DNA of 49,801 bases from the NCBI RefSeq assembly GCF_944384765.1, contig NZ_CALWUM010000014.1, positions 1 through 49,801 of the forward strand, given 5' to 3'. A program made the position numbers and the translations under genes. The DNA is from an uncultured Agathobaculum sp. GTDB lineage: Bacteria; Bacillota; Clostridia; Oscillospirales; Butyricicoccaceae. The notes beneath the pieces were generated by a model that had not been told where the DNA came from, searched no databases, and saw only the letters and a list, made by a program, of their open reading frames with translations. Shown one piece after another: positions 39,003 through 48,515 of this stretch (position 1 is its first letter; each line of letters starts with the position of its first letter).

Positions 39003-40364
39003 ATGAATGATACGATTGCCGCTGTTTCTTCCGCAGGCGGACCGATCGGTCTGATCCGGGTATCGGGCGAGCATGCGATCGATGCGGTCGCCGCGGTCTT
39101 TCAGACCAAAAGCGGCGTGCGCATGACCGATGCGCCCGGACAGAAGCTGATGTTCGGCACGCTGCGCGATAAATCGGGCAAGCTGATCGACAGCTGCTTT
39201 GCGGTTGCTTTCCACGCGCCGCATACCTATACCGGCGAGCCCATGGCCGAGCTGCAGTGCCATGGCTCGACCGCGGTGCTCACCTTGGCGCTGGACGCAT
39301 TGTTTGCGCAAGGGGTGCGCCAGGCCGAGGCGGGTGAGTTCACCCGCCGGGCCTTTTTGAACGGCAAGCTCGGCCTGGCTGAAGCCGAAGCCGTGCACGA
39401 CCTGATCACCGCCCGCACCGCCGAGGCCGCGCAGAACGCCGCGGCGCAGGTGATGGGCGCGGTCGGCTCGCCCGTGCAGCAGATGCGAGATGATCTGATC
39501 GGCATGGTCGCGCACTTCCACGCGGTGGTGGATTTCCCGGATGAGGACATCGACCCCATCCTGTTTGAGGATGCCGCCGCCCTGTTGCACCGCACGACCA
39601 GCCGGCTTTACGCCATGGCGGAAAGCTATGAGCGCGGCCGCATTCTGCGCGAGGGTGTGCCCTGCGTGATCCTCGGCCGCCCGAATGCGGGCAAGTCCAC
39701 GCTGCTCAATGCGCTGCTCGGCCGCGAGCGCGCGATTGTGACCGACATCCCTGGCACGACGCGCGACCTGATCGAGGAGAACGTCAAGGTCGGGCAGCTG
39801 CTGCTCCGCGTGACCGACACCGCCGGCCTGCGGGACACCAATGACCCCATCGAGCAGGCGGGCATCGACCGCGCGCTCGCTGAGGCGTCCGCGTCCACGC
39901 TCATCCTCGCAGTGTTCGACGGTTCGCAGCCGATCGGGGACGAGGATATGCTCGTACTCTCCCGTGCGGCGGGCCACCGCGCGATTGCGGTCATCAACAA
40001 GGTCGATATGCCGCAGCAGCTGGATGAAAAGCTGCTCAAAAAACATTTCCTGCACATTGTCCCGATCTCGGCCAAAACCGGCGAGGGGATGGACAAGCTG
40101 CTTGCGCTCATCCCGCGTACGATCGGCCTGGGCGACGGCGCGTTCGACGGCGCGCTGATCACCAACGCCCGTCAGGCTGCCGCGCTTGCGCGCGCCGCCG
40201 AGCGGTGCGAGGCGGCGCTCTATGCCGCGCAGTCCGGCATGACGCCGGACGCGGTCGTGATGGACGCCGAGGGCGCGATCGCCGCGCTCGGCGAGATCAC
40301 CGGCGAGACCGTGACCGAAGCCGTGGTGTCGCGCATTTTCAGCGATTTCTGTGTCGGAAAATAA
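39003..40364 (+). CDS. mnmE: tRNA modification GTPase MnmE
   Basis: 453 residues from the ATG at 39003. The N-terminal formyl-THF-binding domain (1-120) is followed by helices and the inserted G domain: G1 GRPNAGKST, switch region DIPGTTRD, G3 DTAGL, G4 NKVD. It ends with the CVGK motif. With MnmG it builds the xm5U34 modification of wobble uridine. The start follows khpB by 19 bases. Confidence 0.97.
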   Translation: MNDTIAAVSSAGGPIGLIRVSGEHAIDAVAAVFQTKSGVRMTDAPGQKLMFGTLRDKSGKLIDSCFAVAFHAPHTYTGEPMAELQCHGSTAVLTLALDALFAQGVRQAEAGEFTRRAFLNGKLGLAEAEAVHDLITARTAEAAQNAAAQVMGAVGSPVQQMRDDLIGMVAHFHAVVDFPDEDIDPILFEDAAALLHRTTSRLYAMAESYERGRILREGVPCVILGRPNAGKSTLLNALLGRERAIVTDIPGTTRDLIEENVKVGQLLLRVTDTAGLRDTNDPIEQAGIDRALAEASASTLILAVFDGSQPIGDEDMLVLSRAAGHRAIAVINKVDMPQQLDEKLLKKHFLHIVPISAKTGEGMDKLLALIPRTIGLGDGAFDGALITNARQAAALARAAERCEAALYAAQSGMTPDAVVMDAEGAIAALGEITGETVTEAVVSRIFSDFCVGK

Positions 40365-40422
40365 ACCGTCCGCAAAGGGGCGCATCCGTCTCAAAACCGA
40401 TGCTGCCCGGTTGTGGAAAGCC

Positions 40423-40574
40423 TGTGGATAAGGGCCGCCTGCCGCGCGCAGCGGCCCTTTGTTTTTGAATAATTATTATACAGTTAGAAATGATAGATAA
40501 ATATATTACGAATGGTAATCAAAATTTGCGTCAATACAGTCAAGTTATCCAAAGTTTACACAGAGTTATCAACA
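40423..40574. other. DnaA-box cluster with AT-rich tract, mnmE-mnmG spacer
   Basis: TGTGGATAA (40423-40431, perfect, other strand), TTATCCAAA (40545-40553, one mismatch) and TTATCAACA (40566-40574, one mismatch) flank a strongly AT-rich tract (40468-40535) in an otherwise GC-rich region. Such a combination is origin-like and lies directly upstream of mnmG (gidA), the site of oriC in enterobacteria. Here it is an extra cluster about 5 kb from the dnaA site. Confidence 0.55.
40430..40466 (+). terminator. Terminator after mnmE
   Basis: AAGGGCCGC pairs with GCGGCCCTT around a 12-base loop, followed by TGTTTTT. Its left arm overlaps the DnaA box at 40423-40431. Confidence 0.75.
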
Positions 40575-40647
40575 GGGATGCACAAGCTCGTGCAAGTCAA
40601 CCCTTTTTTCAAAAATACCTTATGTCTGTTTGGGAGGGAGGCGCCGT

Positions 40648-42534
40648 ATGACCGGCTTTACAGCAGAAGCATTTGACGTTGTCGTGATCGGCGCGGGCCA
40701 CGCGGGCATCGAGGCCGCGCTTGCCGCCGCCCGGCTGGGTATGCATACGGCCTGCTTTACCATCAATCTGGATGCGGTCGGCAACATGCCCTGCAACCCC
40801 GCGATCGGCGGTACGGCCAAGGGCCATCTGGTACGCGAGATCGACGCGCTGGGCGGCGAGATGGCTCGCGCCGCGGACGCGGCCTGCATCCAGTACCGTA
40901 TGCTCAACCGCGGCAAGGGACCGGCCGTGCACTCGCTGCGCGCGCAGGCTGACCGCGTCAAATACCGCACCTATATGAAGCACGCGCTCGAGCAGCAGCA
41001 AAACCTGTGCCTGATGCAGGATGAAATCGTTGCGATCGAGGCCGAAGACGGCGCGGTCAGCGCGGTCGTGACTGCGATCGGCGCGCGCCATCCGGCAAAG
41101 GCGGTGATCGTCGCCTCGGGCACCTTCCTTGGCGGTCGCATCATTATCGGCGACTATACGCGCGAGAGCGGGCCGGATGGGCTGGCGGCGGCAAAACCGC
41201 TGACCGACTCGCTGCGCGCCCTCGGTCTGCGCCTGCAGCGGTTCAAGACCGGTACGCCCCCGCGCATCCATCGGCGCTCGATCGATTTTTCCGATCTGGC
41301 TGTGCAGCAGGGGGAGGAGGAGATCATTCCGTTTTCGTTTGAGACCGACCACCCGCCATGCAACCAGGCCGTATGCTATCTGACCTACACCACGGATAAA
41401 ACCCACGAGATCATCCGCGCAAATCTGGACCGTTCGCCGCTGTTCGGCGGCAAGATTGACGGCGTCGGCCCGCGCTACTGCCCGTCCATCGAGGATAAGG
41501 TGGTGCGCTTTGCGGACAAGCCGCGGCACCAGCTGTTCCTCGAGCCGATGGGGCTGGACACCGAGGAGATCTATGTGCAGGGCTTTTCGTCCTCCATGCC
41601 GTTTGACGTGCAGCTTCAAATGCTGCACACGGTCAAGGGACTCGAGTATGCCGAGGTCATGCGCCCGGCTTACGCGATCGAGTACGACTGCATCGATCCG
41701 CTCGAGCTGCGCCCTACGCTTGAGACCAAAAAGGTCAAAGGACTGTACGGCGCGGGCCAGTTCTGCGGCTCGTCCGGCTATGAGGAAGCTGCGGCGCAGG
41801 GACTGGTCGCGGGCGTCAACGCGGCGCTTGCCCTCAAGGGGGAGGAGCCGCTCATCCTCGACCGTGCGGACGGCTATATTGGCACGCTGATTGACGATCT
41901 GGTCACCCGCGGCACAAACGAGCCGTACCGCATGATGACCTCGCGCTCGGAATACCGCCTGCTGCTGCGGCAGGATAACGCGGACGAGCGCTTGGTGCCG
42001 ATCGGCGTGCGCATCGGCCTCAACCCGCCCGAGCGCGGCGAAAAGGTGCGCCGCAAATACCAGGCTGTGCAGGCTGAGATCGACCGCGTTGCCGCGGTCG
42101 GCGTGGCGCCGAGCGACGCGGTAAACGGCTTTCTCGCCGGCAAAAACAGCGCGCCCGTGCGCGCGGGCTGCAAGCTGATCGACCTGCTGCGCCGGCCCGA
42201 GCTGAGCTATGCGGACCTGGCGCGCTTTGACCCCGACCGTCCGGCGCTACCCGCGGTCATCCGCGAGCAGGTCGAGATCCGCGTCAAATACGCGGGCTAT
42301 ATCGACCGCCAAATGCGCGACGTGGAGCAGTATCGCAAGCTGCAATCCCGTCCGCTGCCGCCCGACCTGGATTACAGCGGCATTGACTCGCTGCGGCTCG
42401 AGGCGCGGCAAAAGCTGAACGCGGTGCGCCCGCTCAACTTCGGGCAGGCCGCCCGCATTTCGGGCGTGTCGCCCGCGGACATCACCGCGCTGATGATCTA
42501 TATGGAAACGCGCTGGAAGGGGGAGAACACATGA
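40648..42534 (+). CDS. mnmG: tRNA uridine 5-carboxymethylaminomethyl modification enzyme MnmG
   Basis: 628 residues from the ATG at 40648 with GGGAGGGAGG upstream. FAD-binding [21 protein letters not shown], the catalytic cysteine in [15 protein letters not shown], the central [21 protein letters not shown] and the C-terminal helical domain are present. It works with MnmE on wobble uridine. The stop overlaps the rsmG start (ATGA). Confidence 0.97.
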   Translation: MTGFTAEAFDVVVIGAGHAGIEAALAAARLGMHTACFTINLDAVGNMPCNPAIGGTAKGHLVREIDALGGEMARAADAACIQYRMLNRGKGPAVHSLRAQADRVKYRTYMKHALEQQQNLCLMQDEIVAIEAEDGAVSAVVTAIGARHPAKAVIVASGTFLGGRIIIGDYTRESGPDGLAAAKPLTDSLRALGLRLQRFKTGTPPRIHRRSIDFSDLAVQQGEEEIIPFSFETDHPPCNQAVCYLTYTTDKTHEIIRANLDRSPLFGGKIDGVGPRYCPSIEDKVVRFADKPRHQLFLEPMGLDTEEIYVQGFSSSMPFDVQLQMLHTVKGLEYAEVMRPAYAIEYDCIDPLELRPTLETKKVKGLYGAGQFCGSSGYEEAAAQGLVAGVNAALALKGEEPLILDRADGYIGTLIDDLVTRGTNEPYRMMTSRSEYRLLLRQDNADERLVPIGVRIGLNPPERGEKVRRKYQAVQAEIDRVAAVGVAPSDAVNGFLAGKNSAPVRAGCKLIDLLRRPELSYADLARFDPDRPALPAVIREQVEIRVKYAGYIDRQMRDVEQYRKLQSRPLPPDLDYSGIDSLRLEARQKLNAVRPLNFGQAARISGVSPADITALMIYMETRWKGENT

Positions 42535-43235
42535 CTGCATGGGAAATGCTCGAAACCGGTCTGAAACAGATCATGCACAAATTTGATCCACAGGTTGTGG
42601 ATAGATTGCTTGCGTTTTCCGACCTGCTGCTCGAGAAAAACAAAGTGATGAATCTAACTGCGGTCACCGACCCCTATGAAGTGGTCACCCGGCACTTTCT
42701 CGACTGCGCCGCGCTTGCGCCCTATATGCAGCCGGGTGCGTGTGCGATCGATATCGGCACGGGTGCAGGGTTTCCGGGTATGCCGCTGGCGATCCTGTGT
42801 CCGGATACCGAGTTTGTGCTCGTGGACGCGCTGCGCAAGCGCGTGGATTTTCTGAATGAAGTCATCGATACGCTCGATCTGCGCAACTGCCGGGCGGTGC
42901 ATGCCCGTGCAGAGGAGTTCGCTGCCGACCACCGCGAGCGATTTGACTATGCGGTATCCCGCGCAGTGGCGGAACTGCGCGTGCTCGCCGAGCTGACGCT
43001 GCCCATGGTCAAGGTGGGCGGCACGTTTTATGCCATGAAGGCTGCGGACTGCGCGGACGAAGTGCGCGCGGCCGCGCATGCCTGCACCGAGCTGGGCGCG
43101 CCGTCGGCCAAGCTGGTTCCCTATACGGTGCCGCATGACGGGGTGGAGCGCATGCTGGTCTGCGTGCAGAAAACCGCGCCTACCCCTGCACAGTATCCGC
43201 GGCGGTTCAAAAAAATCCAGACGACACCGTTGTAA
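42531..43235 (+). CDS. rsmG: 16S rRNA m7G527 methyltransferase RsmG
   Basis: 234 residues. SAM-binding [17 protein letters not shown] with [10 protein letters not shown] after it, and the [19 protein letters not shown] block. It methylates G527 of 16S rRNA. The sequence TTTGATCCACAGGTTGTGGA within the gene (about 42581-42604) contains two near DnaA boxes in inverted orientation. Confidence 0.95.
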   Translation: MTAWEMLETGLKQIMHKFDPQVVDRLLAFSDLLLEKNKVMNLTAVTDPYEVVTRHFLDCAALAPYMQPGACAIDIGTGAGFPGMPLAILCPDTEFVLVDALRKRVDFLNEVIDTLDLRNCRAVHARAEEFAADHRERFDYAVSRAVAELRVLAELTLPMVKVGGTFYAMKAADCADEVRAAAHACTELGAPSAKLVPYTVPHDGVERMLVCVQKTAPTPAQYPRRFKKIQTTPL

Positions 43236-43248
43236 TAACATTTTGTTT

Positions 43249-43283
43249 ACCCTCTGTATGGAAATTACAGAGGGTATTTTTTT
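43249..43283 (+). terminator. Terminator after rsmG
   Basis: ACCCTCTGTA (43249-43258) and TACAGAGGGT (43266-43275) are perfect complements, followed by ATTTTTTT. Confidence 0.9.
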
Positions 43284-43455
43284 GTCCGAAAATAGGTGGA
43301 AATGTGCGTTTTTCGCTTGGAAATGACAGGTATTCGTCGAACCAAGCAGTTTTTGCGGTCGATTTTGCTTGCCAAAATGTAATAATATGGTAATCTATTA
43401 CCAGAGGACATACAAACCATTCCCGCGAAGGCCGGGATTATAAGGAGGAACATAA

Positions 43456-44289
43456 ATGATGTCTGTTTTGTCTCTGGTATCCGGTAGGGAGGAGCGCACC
43501 CTGCGGCGCATACGCGTGAGCGACATTGCGCGCAACCCTAATCAGCCGCGCAAGTATTTTGACCCCGAGGCGATCGCTCAGCTCGCCGAGAGCATTCGGC
43601 AGTATGGCGTGCTCAATCCGCTAACCGTGCGCCGTGCGCCCAGCGGGGGATATGAGCTGGTCGCGGGCGAGCGGCGGCTGCGCGCGGCGCGGGTGGCCGG
43701 GCTGAACGACGTGCCCTGTCTGGTGATTGCGGCGGACAATGAGGACTCGTCTGCCATCGCACTGGTCGAGAATTTGCAGCGTCGTGACCTGGACTTTTTT
43801 GAGGAGGCCTACGGCTTTAAGCGTCTGATTGACCAGTACGGTCTGACCCAGGAGGAAGCCGCGCGCAAGGTAGGGAAGACCCAGTCGGCTGTGGCGAACA
43901 AACTGCGCTTGCTGCGATTGTCTCAGCAGAACATGGAGCTGATTCGCAGTGCGGGCCTGACCGAGCGGCATGCACGCTGTTTGCTCCGGCTGGATAATGA
44001 GCAGGATCGCATCAGTGCAACCAACTACATCATCGAACATGACCTGAATGTCAGCCGGTCGGAGCAGTATATTGATCAGCTGCTGCAGGAGAAAAAGGAG
44101 GAGCAAACACCGGCAGCCCAGCAGGAGCGCAAGGTCGTGCGGCTGATTAAGGATGTGCGCTTTTTCCTCAACACACTCAATCGCGCGGTCGGTGTAATGG
44201 TGGACTCCGGCATCGGCGCGACGGTCGAGCAGCAGGAGAGCGACGATGGGCTGACGCTGACCATCAACATCCCGCACGCGCGGGCATAG
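43456..44289 (+). CDS. noc: Nucleoid occlusion protein Noc (ParB paralogue)
   Basis: 277 residues, ribosome site AAGGAGG. ParB-type N-terminal domain with NPNQPRKYFD, the CTP-binding GERRLRAA motif and ALVENLQRRDLD; HTH LTQEEAARKVGKTQSAVANKLRLLRL; the C-terminal part differs from ParB and ends in NIPHARA. Position between rsmG and parA matches Noc in Bacillus. Noc binds chromosome sites and blocks division over the nucleoid. I did not find an obvious Noc-binding palindrome in the window. ParB-like function on parS cannot be excluded. Confidence 0.88.
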   Translation: MMSVLSLVSGREERTLRRIRVSDIARNPNQPRKYFDPEAIAQLAESIRQYGVLNPLTVRRAPSGGYELVAGERRLRAARVAGLNDVPCLVIAADNEDSSAIALVENLQRRDLDFFEEAYGFKRLIDQYGLTQEEAARKVGKTQSAVANKLRLLRLSQQNMELIRSAGLTERHARCLLRLDNEQDRISATNYIIEHDLNVSRSEQYIDQLLQEKKEEQTPAAQQERKVVRLIKDVRFFLNTLNRAVGVMVDSGIGATVEQQESDDGLTLTINIPHARA

Positions 44290-44297
44290 GGACAATT

Positions 44298-44313
44298 TGT
44301 TTCACGTGAAACA
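44298..44313. promoter_or_regulatory. parS: parS site 1
   Basis: TGTTTCACGTGAAACA, a perfect 16-base palindrome identical to the Firmicutes parS consensus. It lies nine bases after the noc stop. ParB nucleates here. Confidence 0.95.
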
Positions 44314-44325
44314 AATCACATAAGG

Positions 44326-44355
44326 AAGGGGAGCTGCCTGCAGGCGGCTCCCTTT
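44326..44355 (+). terminator. Terminator after noc
   Basis: AAGGGGAGCTGCC pairs with GGCGGCTCCCTT (one mismatch) around TGCA, with a TTTG end. It lies exactly between the two parS sites. Confidence 0.65.
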
Positions 44356-44358
44356 GTG

Positions 44359-44374
44359 TGTTTCACGTGAAACA
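44359..44374. promoter_or_regulatory. parS: parS site 2
   Basis: A second exact copy of TGTTTCACGTGAAACA, 61 bases after the first. It lies about 25 bases before the -35 box of parA. Confidence 0.95.
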
Positions 44375-44399
44375 TTTGCGTTATTTTCATAAGATTGCT

Positions 44400-44427
44400 T
44401 TGCAACGGTCAAACAATGTGATATAAT
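44400..44427 (+). promoter_or_regulatory. parA-parB promoter
   Basis: TTGCAA, a 16-base spacer and TATAAT (44422-44427) upstream of parA. parS site 2 is close enough for bound ParB to affect it. Confidence 0.7.
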
Positions 44428-44469
44428 GAAAACCGCAAGAAAATTCACCAAGGACAAGAGGGAACCACT

Positions 44470-45246
44470 ATGGGGAAAATTATTGCCTTCGCCAACCAGA
44501 AGGGCGGCGTAGGAAAGACCACAACCGCCATCAACCTGGCCGCTGCTCTGTTCGAGCGCGGCAAGCGTGTCCTGCTGTGTGACTTTGACCCGCAGGGCAA
44601 TGCGACCTCAGGCTTTGGCGTGGACCCGCGCTCACTCGAGACCTCGATTTATGATTTGATCGTTGCGGACGAGCCGGATGTCAAGGGTGCGATCGTCTCG
44701 ACCAAGTGGGTCGATCTGATTGGCGCAAACGTCAATCTGGCGGGCGCAGAGCTTGACCTGATCGGCATGAACGACCGTGAGCGCCGTCTGAAAAACGTAC
44801 TCGAACAGGTGCGCGGGGACTATGACTACATCTTCATCGACTGCCCGCCGTCGCTCGGCCTGCTGACGCTCAACTGCCTGTGTGCAGCGGACAGTTTTCT
44901 CGTGCCACTGCAGTGCGAATACTACGCACTTGAGGGCCTGAGCCAGTTGATGACCACGGTACGCATGGTGAAAAAATCCATGAACCCATCGCTTGCGCTC
45001 GAAGGCGTGCTGCTGACCATGTTTGACGGCCGCACGAACCTGTCCATTCAGGTGGTTGAGGAGGTCAAAAAGCACTTTCCGGGCGAGGTATTCTCGTCGG
45101 TCGTGCCGCGCAACGTTCGCCTGAGTGAAGCGCCCAGCCACGGCAAGCCGATCACAGACTACGACCGGATGTGCCGCGGTGCAGAAGCATATCTGGCGCT
45201 TGCGGATGAGATATTAAAGAAGAATGAGAGAAGGGGGAGAGGCTGA
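44470..45246 (+). CDS. parA: Chromosome partitioning ATPase ParA/Soj
   Basis: 258 residues. Deviant Walker A KGGVGKTT (11-18), Walker A' FDPQGN, Walker B YIFIDCPPSLG. It has the short N-terminus of chromosomal Soj. It works with ParB in origin segregation and can modulate DnaA. The stop shares a base with the parB start. Confidence 0.96.
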   Translation: MGKIIAFANQKGGVGKTTTAINLAAALFERGKRVLLCDFDPQGNATSGFGVDPRSLETSIYDLIVADEPDVKGAIVSTKWVDLIGANVNLAGAELDLIGMNDRERRLKNVLEQVRGDYDYIFIDCPPSLGLLTLNCLCAADSFLVPLQCEYYALEGLSQLMTTVRMVKKSMNPSLALEGVLLTMFDGRTNLSIQVVEEVKKHFPGEVFSSVVPRNVRLSEAPSHGKPITDYDRMCRGAEAYLALADEILKKNERRGRG

Positions 45247-46118
45247 TGGCGTCTGGCAAAAAAGGACTGGGCGGAGGACTGTCCAACCTGTTCGGCGATG
45301 ATGCAGCAGCGAACCTGGAGGAGCCTGCGGGCAATATCACCAAGATCCCACTGACCAAGATCGAGCGCAACCCGGATCAGCCGCGCAAAAAGTTCGACCA
45401 GCAATCGCTCGAGGAATTGGCTGAGAGCATCCGCCTGCACGGCGTGATCACCCCGATCACCGTGCGTCGCGCGGAAAAGCAGGGATATTACCAGATCATC
45501 GCCGGTGAGCGGCGCTGGCGCGCTGCACGGCTGGCGGGCCTGAAAGAAATCCCCGTCATGCTGCTCGAAGCGGGCGAGGGCGAGGTCATGGAGCTCGCGC
45601 TAATCGAAAACCTGCAGCGGCAGGACCTCAACCCAATCGAAGAAGCAGAAGGATACGAGCAGCTTATGCAGCGTTTCGGCCTGACGCAGGAGGAGGTCGC
45701 GTCGCGCGTGGTCAAGTCGCGCTCGGCGGTGGCCAACGCACTGCGCCTGCTCGGCCTGCCGGACGAGGTGCGCACCATGGTCGCAGAGGGCAAACTGTCC
45801 GGCGGCCACGCGCGTGCGGTGCTTTCGGTGACAGATGAAAGCAAGCGCATCGAGGCGGCAAAACAGATGGTCGGCCTGAGCGTGCGCCAAGCGGAAGCTC
45901 TGGCAAAGCGGCTGAACAAAAAGCCCGTCGCCAAACCGCAGCCGCCTGTGGATTTTTCCGTCGACTATGTGGCCGATGTGGAAAAAGAGCTGGAAAGTGT
46001 GCTAGGGCGCAAAATCAGTATCCAGCAGGGCAAAAACAGCGGACAGCTGACGCTGGAATACTACGGTGCAGACGACCTCGAGCGACTGATCGAGGCGCTG
46101 CGCGGTCTGCGTGTATAA
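45246..46118 (+). CDS. parB: Chromosome partitioning protein ParB/Spo0J
   Basis: 290 residues. A Lys/Gly-rich N-terminus (GKKGLGGGLSNLFG) is typical of the ParA-contacting end. Then NPDQPRKKFD, GERRWRAARLAG, IENLQRQDLNPIEEAEGYEQLM, and HTH LTQEEVASRVVKSRSAVANALRLLGL. It binds the two parS sites upstream of parA and spreads. Confidence 0.96.
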   Translation: MASGKKGLGGGLSNLFGDDAAANLEEPAGNITKIPLTKIERNPDQPRKKFDQQSLEELAESIRLHGVITPITVRRAEKQGYYQIIAGERRWRAARLAGLKEIPVMLLEAGEGEVMELALIENLQRQDLNPIEEAEGYEQLMQRFGLTQEEVASRVVKSRSAVANALRLLGLPDEVRTMVAEGKLSGGHARAVLSVTDESKRIEAAKQMVGLSVRQAEALAKRLNKKPVAKPQPPVDFSVDYVADVEKELESVLGRKISIQQGKNSGQLTLEYYGADDLERLIEALRGLRV

Positions 46119-46130
46119 AGGAGGTAAGCC

Positions 46131-46676
46131 ATGGACGAACAGAACAACAAGCAGCCTGAGCCTGCAAAGCCCGAGAAAAAGCTCAGCCGCACCACGCTTA
46201 CCTTTTATATCGTCGGCCTGTTTTCGGTTGCCATCGCGCTCATCCTGATCAGCTATGTTGCGCAGGCGCGCGCCGACCGGCAGGTCGATACGCTGACCAA
46301 TCAGCTCAGCGAGCAGCAGACCGTTGCACAGGGAGCCACCCAGAAAGTGGAAGATCTGCAAAAGCAGTATGACGCGCTCAGCGAGGAAGTGTCCATTGCA
46401 CGCAGAGCGCTTGGCCTGGAAGAGGATGAGACCGTGCAGCCGGATATGGTTGCGACCGCCCATTCCAAGGAGCTGATCGCGACGCTGCTGCTGTCCGCGG
46501 AACACGCGGCGCGCATTGGCGATATGGAAGAGGCAAGCAAGCAGATATGGCAGCTGGAGGATTCGGTCGATCCGGTTACACAGCTTAAGCCGGAAAGCCA
46601 GGACGGTCTGATGACCGACGAACAGTATGACATCTATCAGCAGCTGAAAGACCTGCTGGCAGAACAGGAACAGTAA
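46131..46676 (+). CDS. Single-pass coiled-coil membrane protein of the par operon
   Basis: 181 residues with AAGGAGG before the ATG, 12 bases after parB. A charged N-terminus (1-22) is followed by one membrane segment (about 25-45), then a heptad-like coiled coil (50-90, QVDTLTNQLSEQQTVAQG and later). The remaining C-terminal part is helical and acidic. I know no named family. The predicted topology is a cytoplasmic N-terminus and an extracytoplasmic coiled coil. Its tight coupling to parAB suggests a link to segregation or division, which is inferred from position only. Confidence 0.65.
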   Translation: MDEQNNKQPEPAKPEKKLSRTTLTFYIVGLFSVAIALILISYVAQARADRQVDTLTNQLSEQQTVAQGATQKVEDLQKQYDALSEEVSIARRALGLEEDETVQPDMVATAHSKELIATLLLSAEHAARIGDMEEASKQIWQLEDSVDPVTQLKPESQDGLMTDEQYDIYQQLKDLLAEQEQ

Positions 46677-46713
46677 TCAAATCATAACAAGATAGAAGGA
46701 GCAAGAGAAAGCA

Positions 46714-48009
46714 ATGCTGGATATCAAATTTGTACGCCAGAACCCGGACGCAGTCAAGGAAAACATCAAGAAGAAGTTCCAGGACGAGAAGCTGCCGCTG
46801 GTCGATGAAGTCATCGACTTTGACGCCAAGTTCCGCGCGGCCAAGACCCGCTGCGACGAGCTGCGCGCCCAGCGCAACAAAAAGTCCAAGGAGATCGGCG
46901 GCCTGATGGCCAAGGGCATGAAGGACGAGGCCGAAAAGGTCAAGGCCGAGGTCAAGTCCATGGCGGACGAGATGGAGCAGCTCGAGGCGGACGAGAAGAA
47001 GTATCAGGAGGAAGTCCGCAGCCGCATGATGGTCATTCCGAACATCATCGACCCCTCGGTCCCGATCGGCAAGGACGACTCCGAGAACGTCGAGCTTGAG
47101 CGCTTTGGCGACCCGGTCGTTCCGGATTATGAAATCCCGTACCATGTTGACATCATGGAGTCGTTTGACGGCATCGACCTGGATGCGGCGCGCCGCACCT
47201 CGGGCAACGGCTTCTACTACCTCAAAGGCGACATCGCGCGCCTGCATTCGTCCATCCTGTCCTATGCGCGCGACTTTATGATCGACCGCGGGTTCACCTA
47301 TTATATCCCGCCGTTCATGATCCACGGCGACGTGGTCAAGGGCGTCATGTCCTTCAAGGAGATGGAGAACATGATGTACAAGATCGAAGGCGAGGACCTG
47401 TACCTGATCGGCACCTCCGAGCATTCGATGATCGGCAAGTTCATCGACACGATCAACGACGAGGACACCCTGCCGCAGACGCTGACCAGCTATTCGCCCT
47501 GCTTCCGCAAGGAAGTCGGTGCGCACGGCATCGAGGAGCGCGGCGTTTACCGCATCCATCAGTTCGAAAAGCAGGAGATGGTCGTGGTCTGCAAGCCCGA
47601 GGAGTCCCCGATGTGGTATGACAAACTGTGGAACAACACGGTCGACTTCTTCCGCACGCTCGATATCCCGGTGCGCACGCTCGAGTGCTGCTCGGGCGAC
47701 CTGGCCGACCTCAAGGTCAAGTCCTGCGACGTAGAGGCGTGGTCGCCGCGCCAGCAGAAGTATTTCGAGGTTGGCTCGTGCTCCAACCTGGGCGACGCGC
47801 AGGCGCGCCGTCTGGGCATTCGCGTACGCAGCAAGGAAAACCCCAAGGAGCTGTACTTTGCGCACACGCTCAACAACACGGTCGTCGCGCCCCCGCGCAT
47901 GCTGATCGCGTTCCTCGAGAACAACCTGCGCGCGGACGGCACGGTCGCCATCCCGACGGTGCTGCAGCCGTATATGGGCGGCATGACCCAGCTCACCCCC
48001 AAGAAGTAA
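46714..48009 (+). CDS. serS: Seryl-tRNA synthetase
   Basis: 431 residues. The N-terminal coiled-coil arm (30-105, Lys/Glu-rich) that holds the tRNA variable arm is followed by the class II core: motif 2 SPCFRKEVGAHG, the QFEKQEMVVVC segment and motif 3 APPRMLIAFLENNL. It starts 38 bases after the preceding gene. The AGAAGGAGC ribosome site is rather far from ATG. No T-box leader is visible. Confidence 0.97.
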   Translation: MLDIKFVRQNPDAVKENIKKKFQDEKLPLVDEVIDFDAKFRAAKTRCDELRAQRNKKSKEIGGLMAKGMKDEAEKVKAEVKSMADEMEQLEADEKKYQEEVRSRMMVIPNIIDPSVPIGKDDSENVELERFGDPVVPDYEIPYHVDIMESFDGIDLDAARRTSGNGFYYLKGDIARLHSSILSYARDFMIDRGFTYYIPPFMIHGDVVKGVMSFKEMENMMYKIEGEDLYLIGTSEHSMIGKFIDTINDEDTLPQTLTSYSPCFRKEVGAHGIEERGVYRIHQFEKQEMVVVCKPEESPMWYDKLWNNTVDFFRTLDIPVRTLECCSGDLADLKVKSCDVEAWSPRQQKYFEVGSCSNLGDAQARRLGIRVRSKENPKELYFAHTLNNTVVAPPRMLIAFLENNLRADGTVAIPTVLQPYMGGMTQLTPKK

Positions 48010-48068
48010 ACAGCCCTGTGAAAACAAGCCGGGAAACAGTTTTCTACGACCAGTAACGGAGGTTATTT

Positions 48069-48461
48069 ATGGAAATCGGAATCAAAGGCGAGAAGAAATT
48101 CACCGTAACGGCTGACCAGCTGGCCTGCAACGTGGGCAGCGGCCTGGTTAAGGTGTTTGCCACCCCGATGATGATTGCGGCGATCGAGAACACCGCCGCG
48201 GGCAGCGTGGCGCCCTATCTGGAAGAGGGCCGCACCACGGTCGGCACGCTTGTGAACGTCAGCCATGTGTCCGCCACGCCCGAGGGCATGGAGGTGCGCA
48301 TTGAGACCGAGCTGACCGAGATCGCGCCGAACGGCAAGATGCTGACCTTCCGGGTTGCAGCCTATGACGAGGCCGGCCTGATCGGCGAGGGCACGCACCA
48401 GCGCGCCATCGTCGCCAAGGAGCGCTTTGAGCAGAAGGCAGAAGCCAAGAAAAACGCATAA
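48069..48461 (+). CDS. Thioesterase, FlK-like hotdog fold
   Basis: 130 residues. The VKVFATPMMIAAIENTA block and GTLVNVSHVSATPEG match the FlK/thioesterase family; a late His in EGTHQR corresponds to a catalytic residue. FlK itself hydrolyses fluoroacetyl-CoA, but most relatives act on other acyl-CoA thioesters, so the substrate is unknown. ACGGAGG lies before the ATG. Confidence 0.82.
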   Translation: MEIGIKGEKKFTVTADQLACNVGSGLVKVFATPMMIAAIENTAAGSVAPYLEEGRTTVGTLVNVSHVSATPEGMEVRIETELTEIAPNGKMLTFRVAAYDEAGLIGEGTHQRAIVAKERFEQKAEAKKNA

Positions 48462-48469
48462 AATCGATA

Positions 48470-48496
48470 AAAAGGGCAGAAAACTCTGCCCTTTTG
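48470..48496 (+). terminator. Terminator after the thioesterase gene
   Basis: AAAAGGGCAGA and TCTGCCCTTTT are perfect complements around four bases, with the T-run built into the right arm. Confidence 0.85.
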
Positions 48497-48515
48497 TCAT
48501 ATCAGGAGGGTAAAT

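Noticed and set aside
37574..40394. Long minus-strand open frames opposite yidC, khpB and mnmE
   Set aside because: They lie opposite clearly recognised plus-strand genes, show biased residue composition and have no family match.
46677..46713. T-box leader for serS
   Set aside because: Only 37 bases separate serS from the preceding gene and no specifier loop or T-box sequence is present.
46585..48027. 480-codon minus-strand frame opposite serS
   Set aside because: serS on the plus strand carries all class II motifs; the opposite frame is a composition effect.
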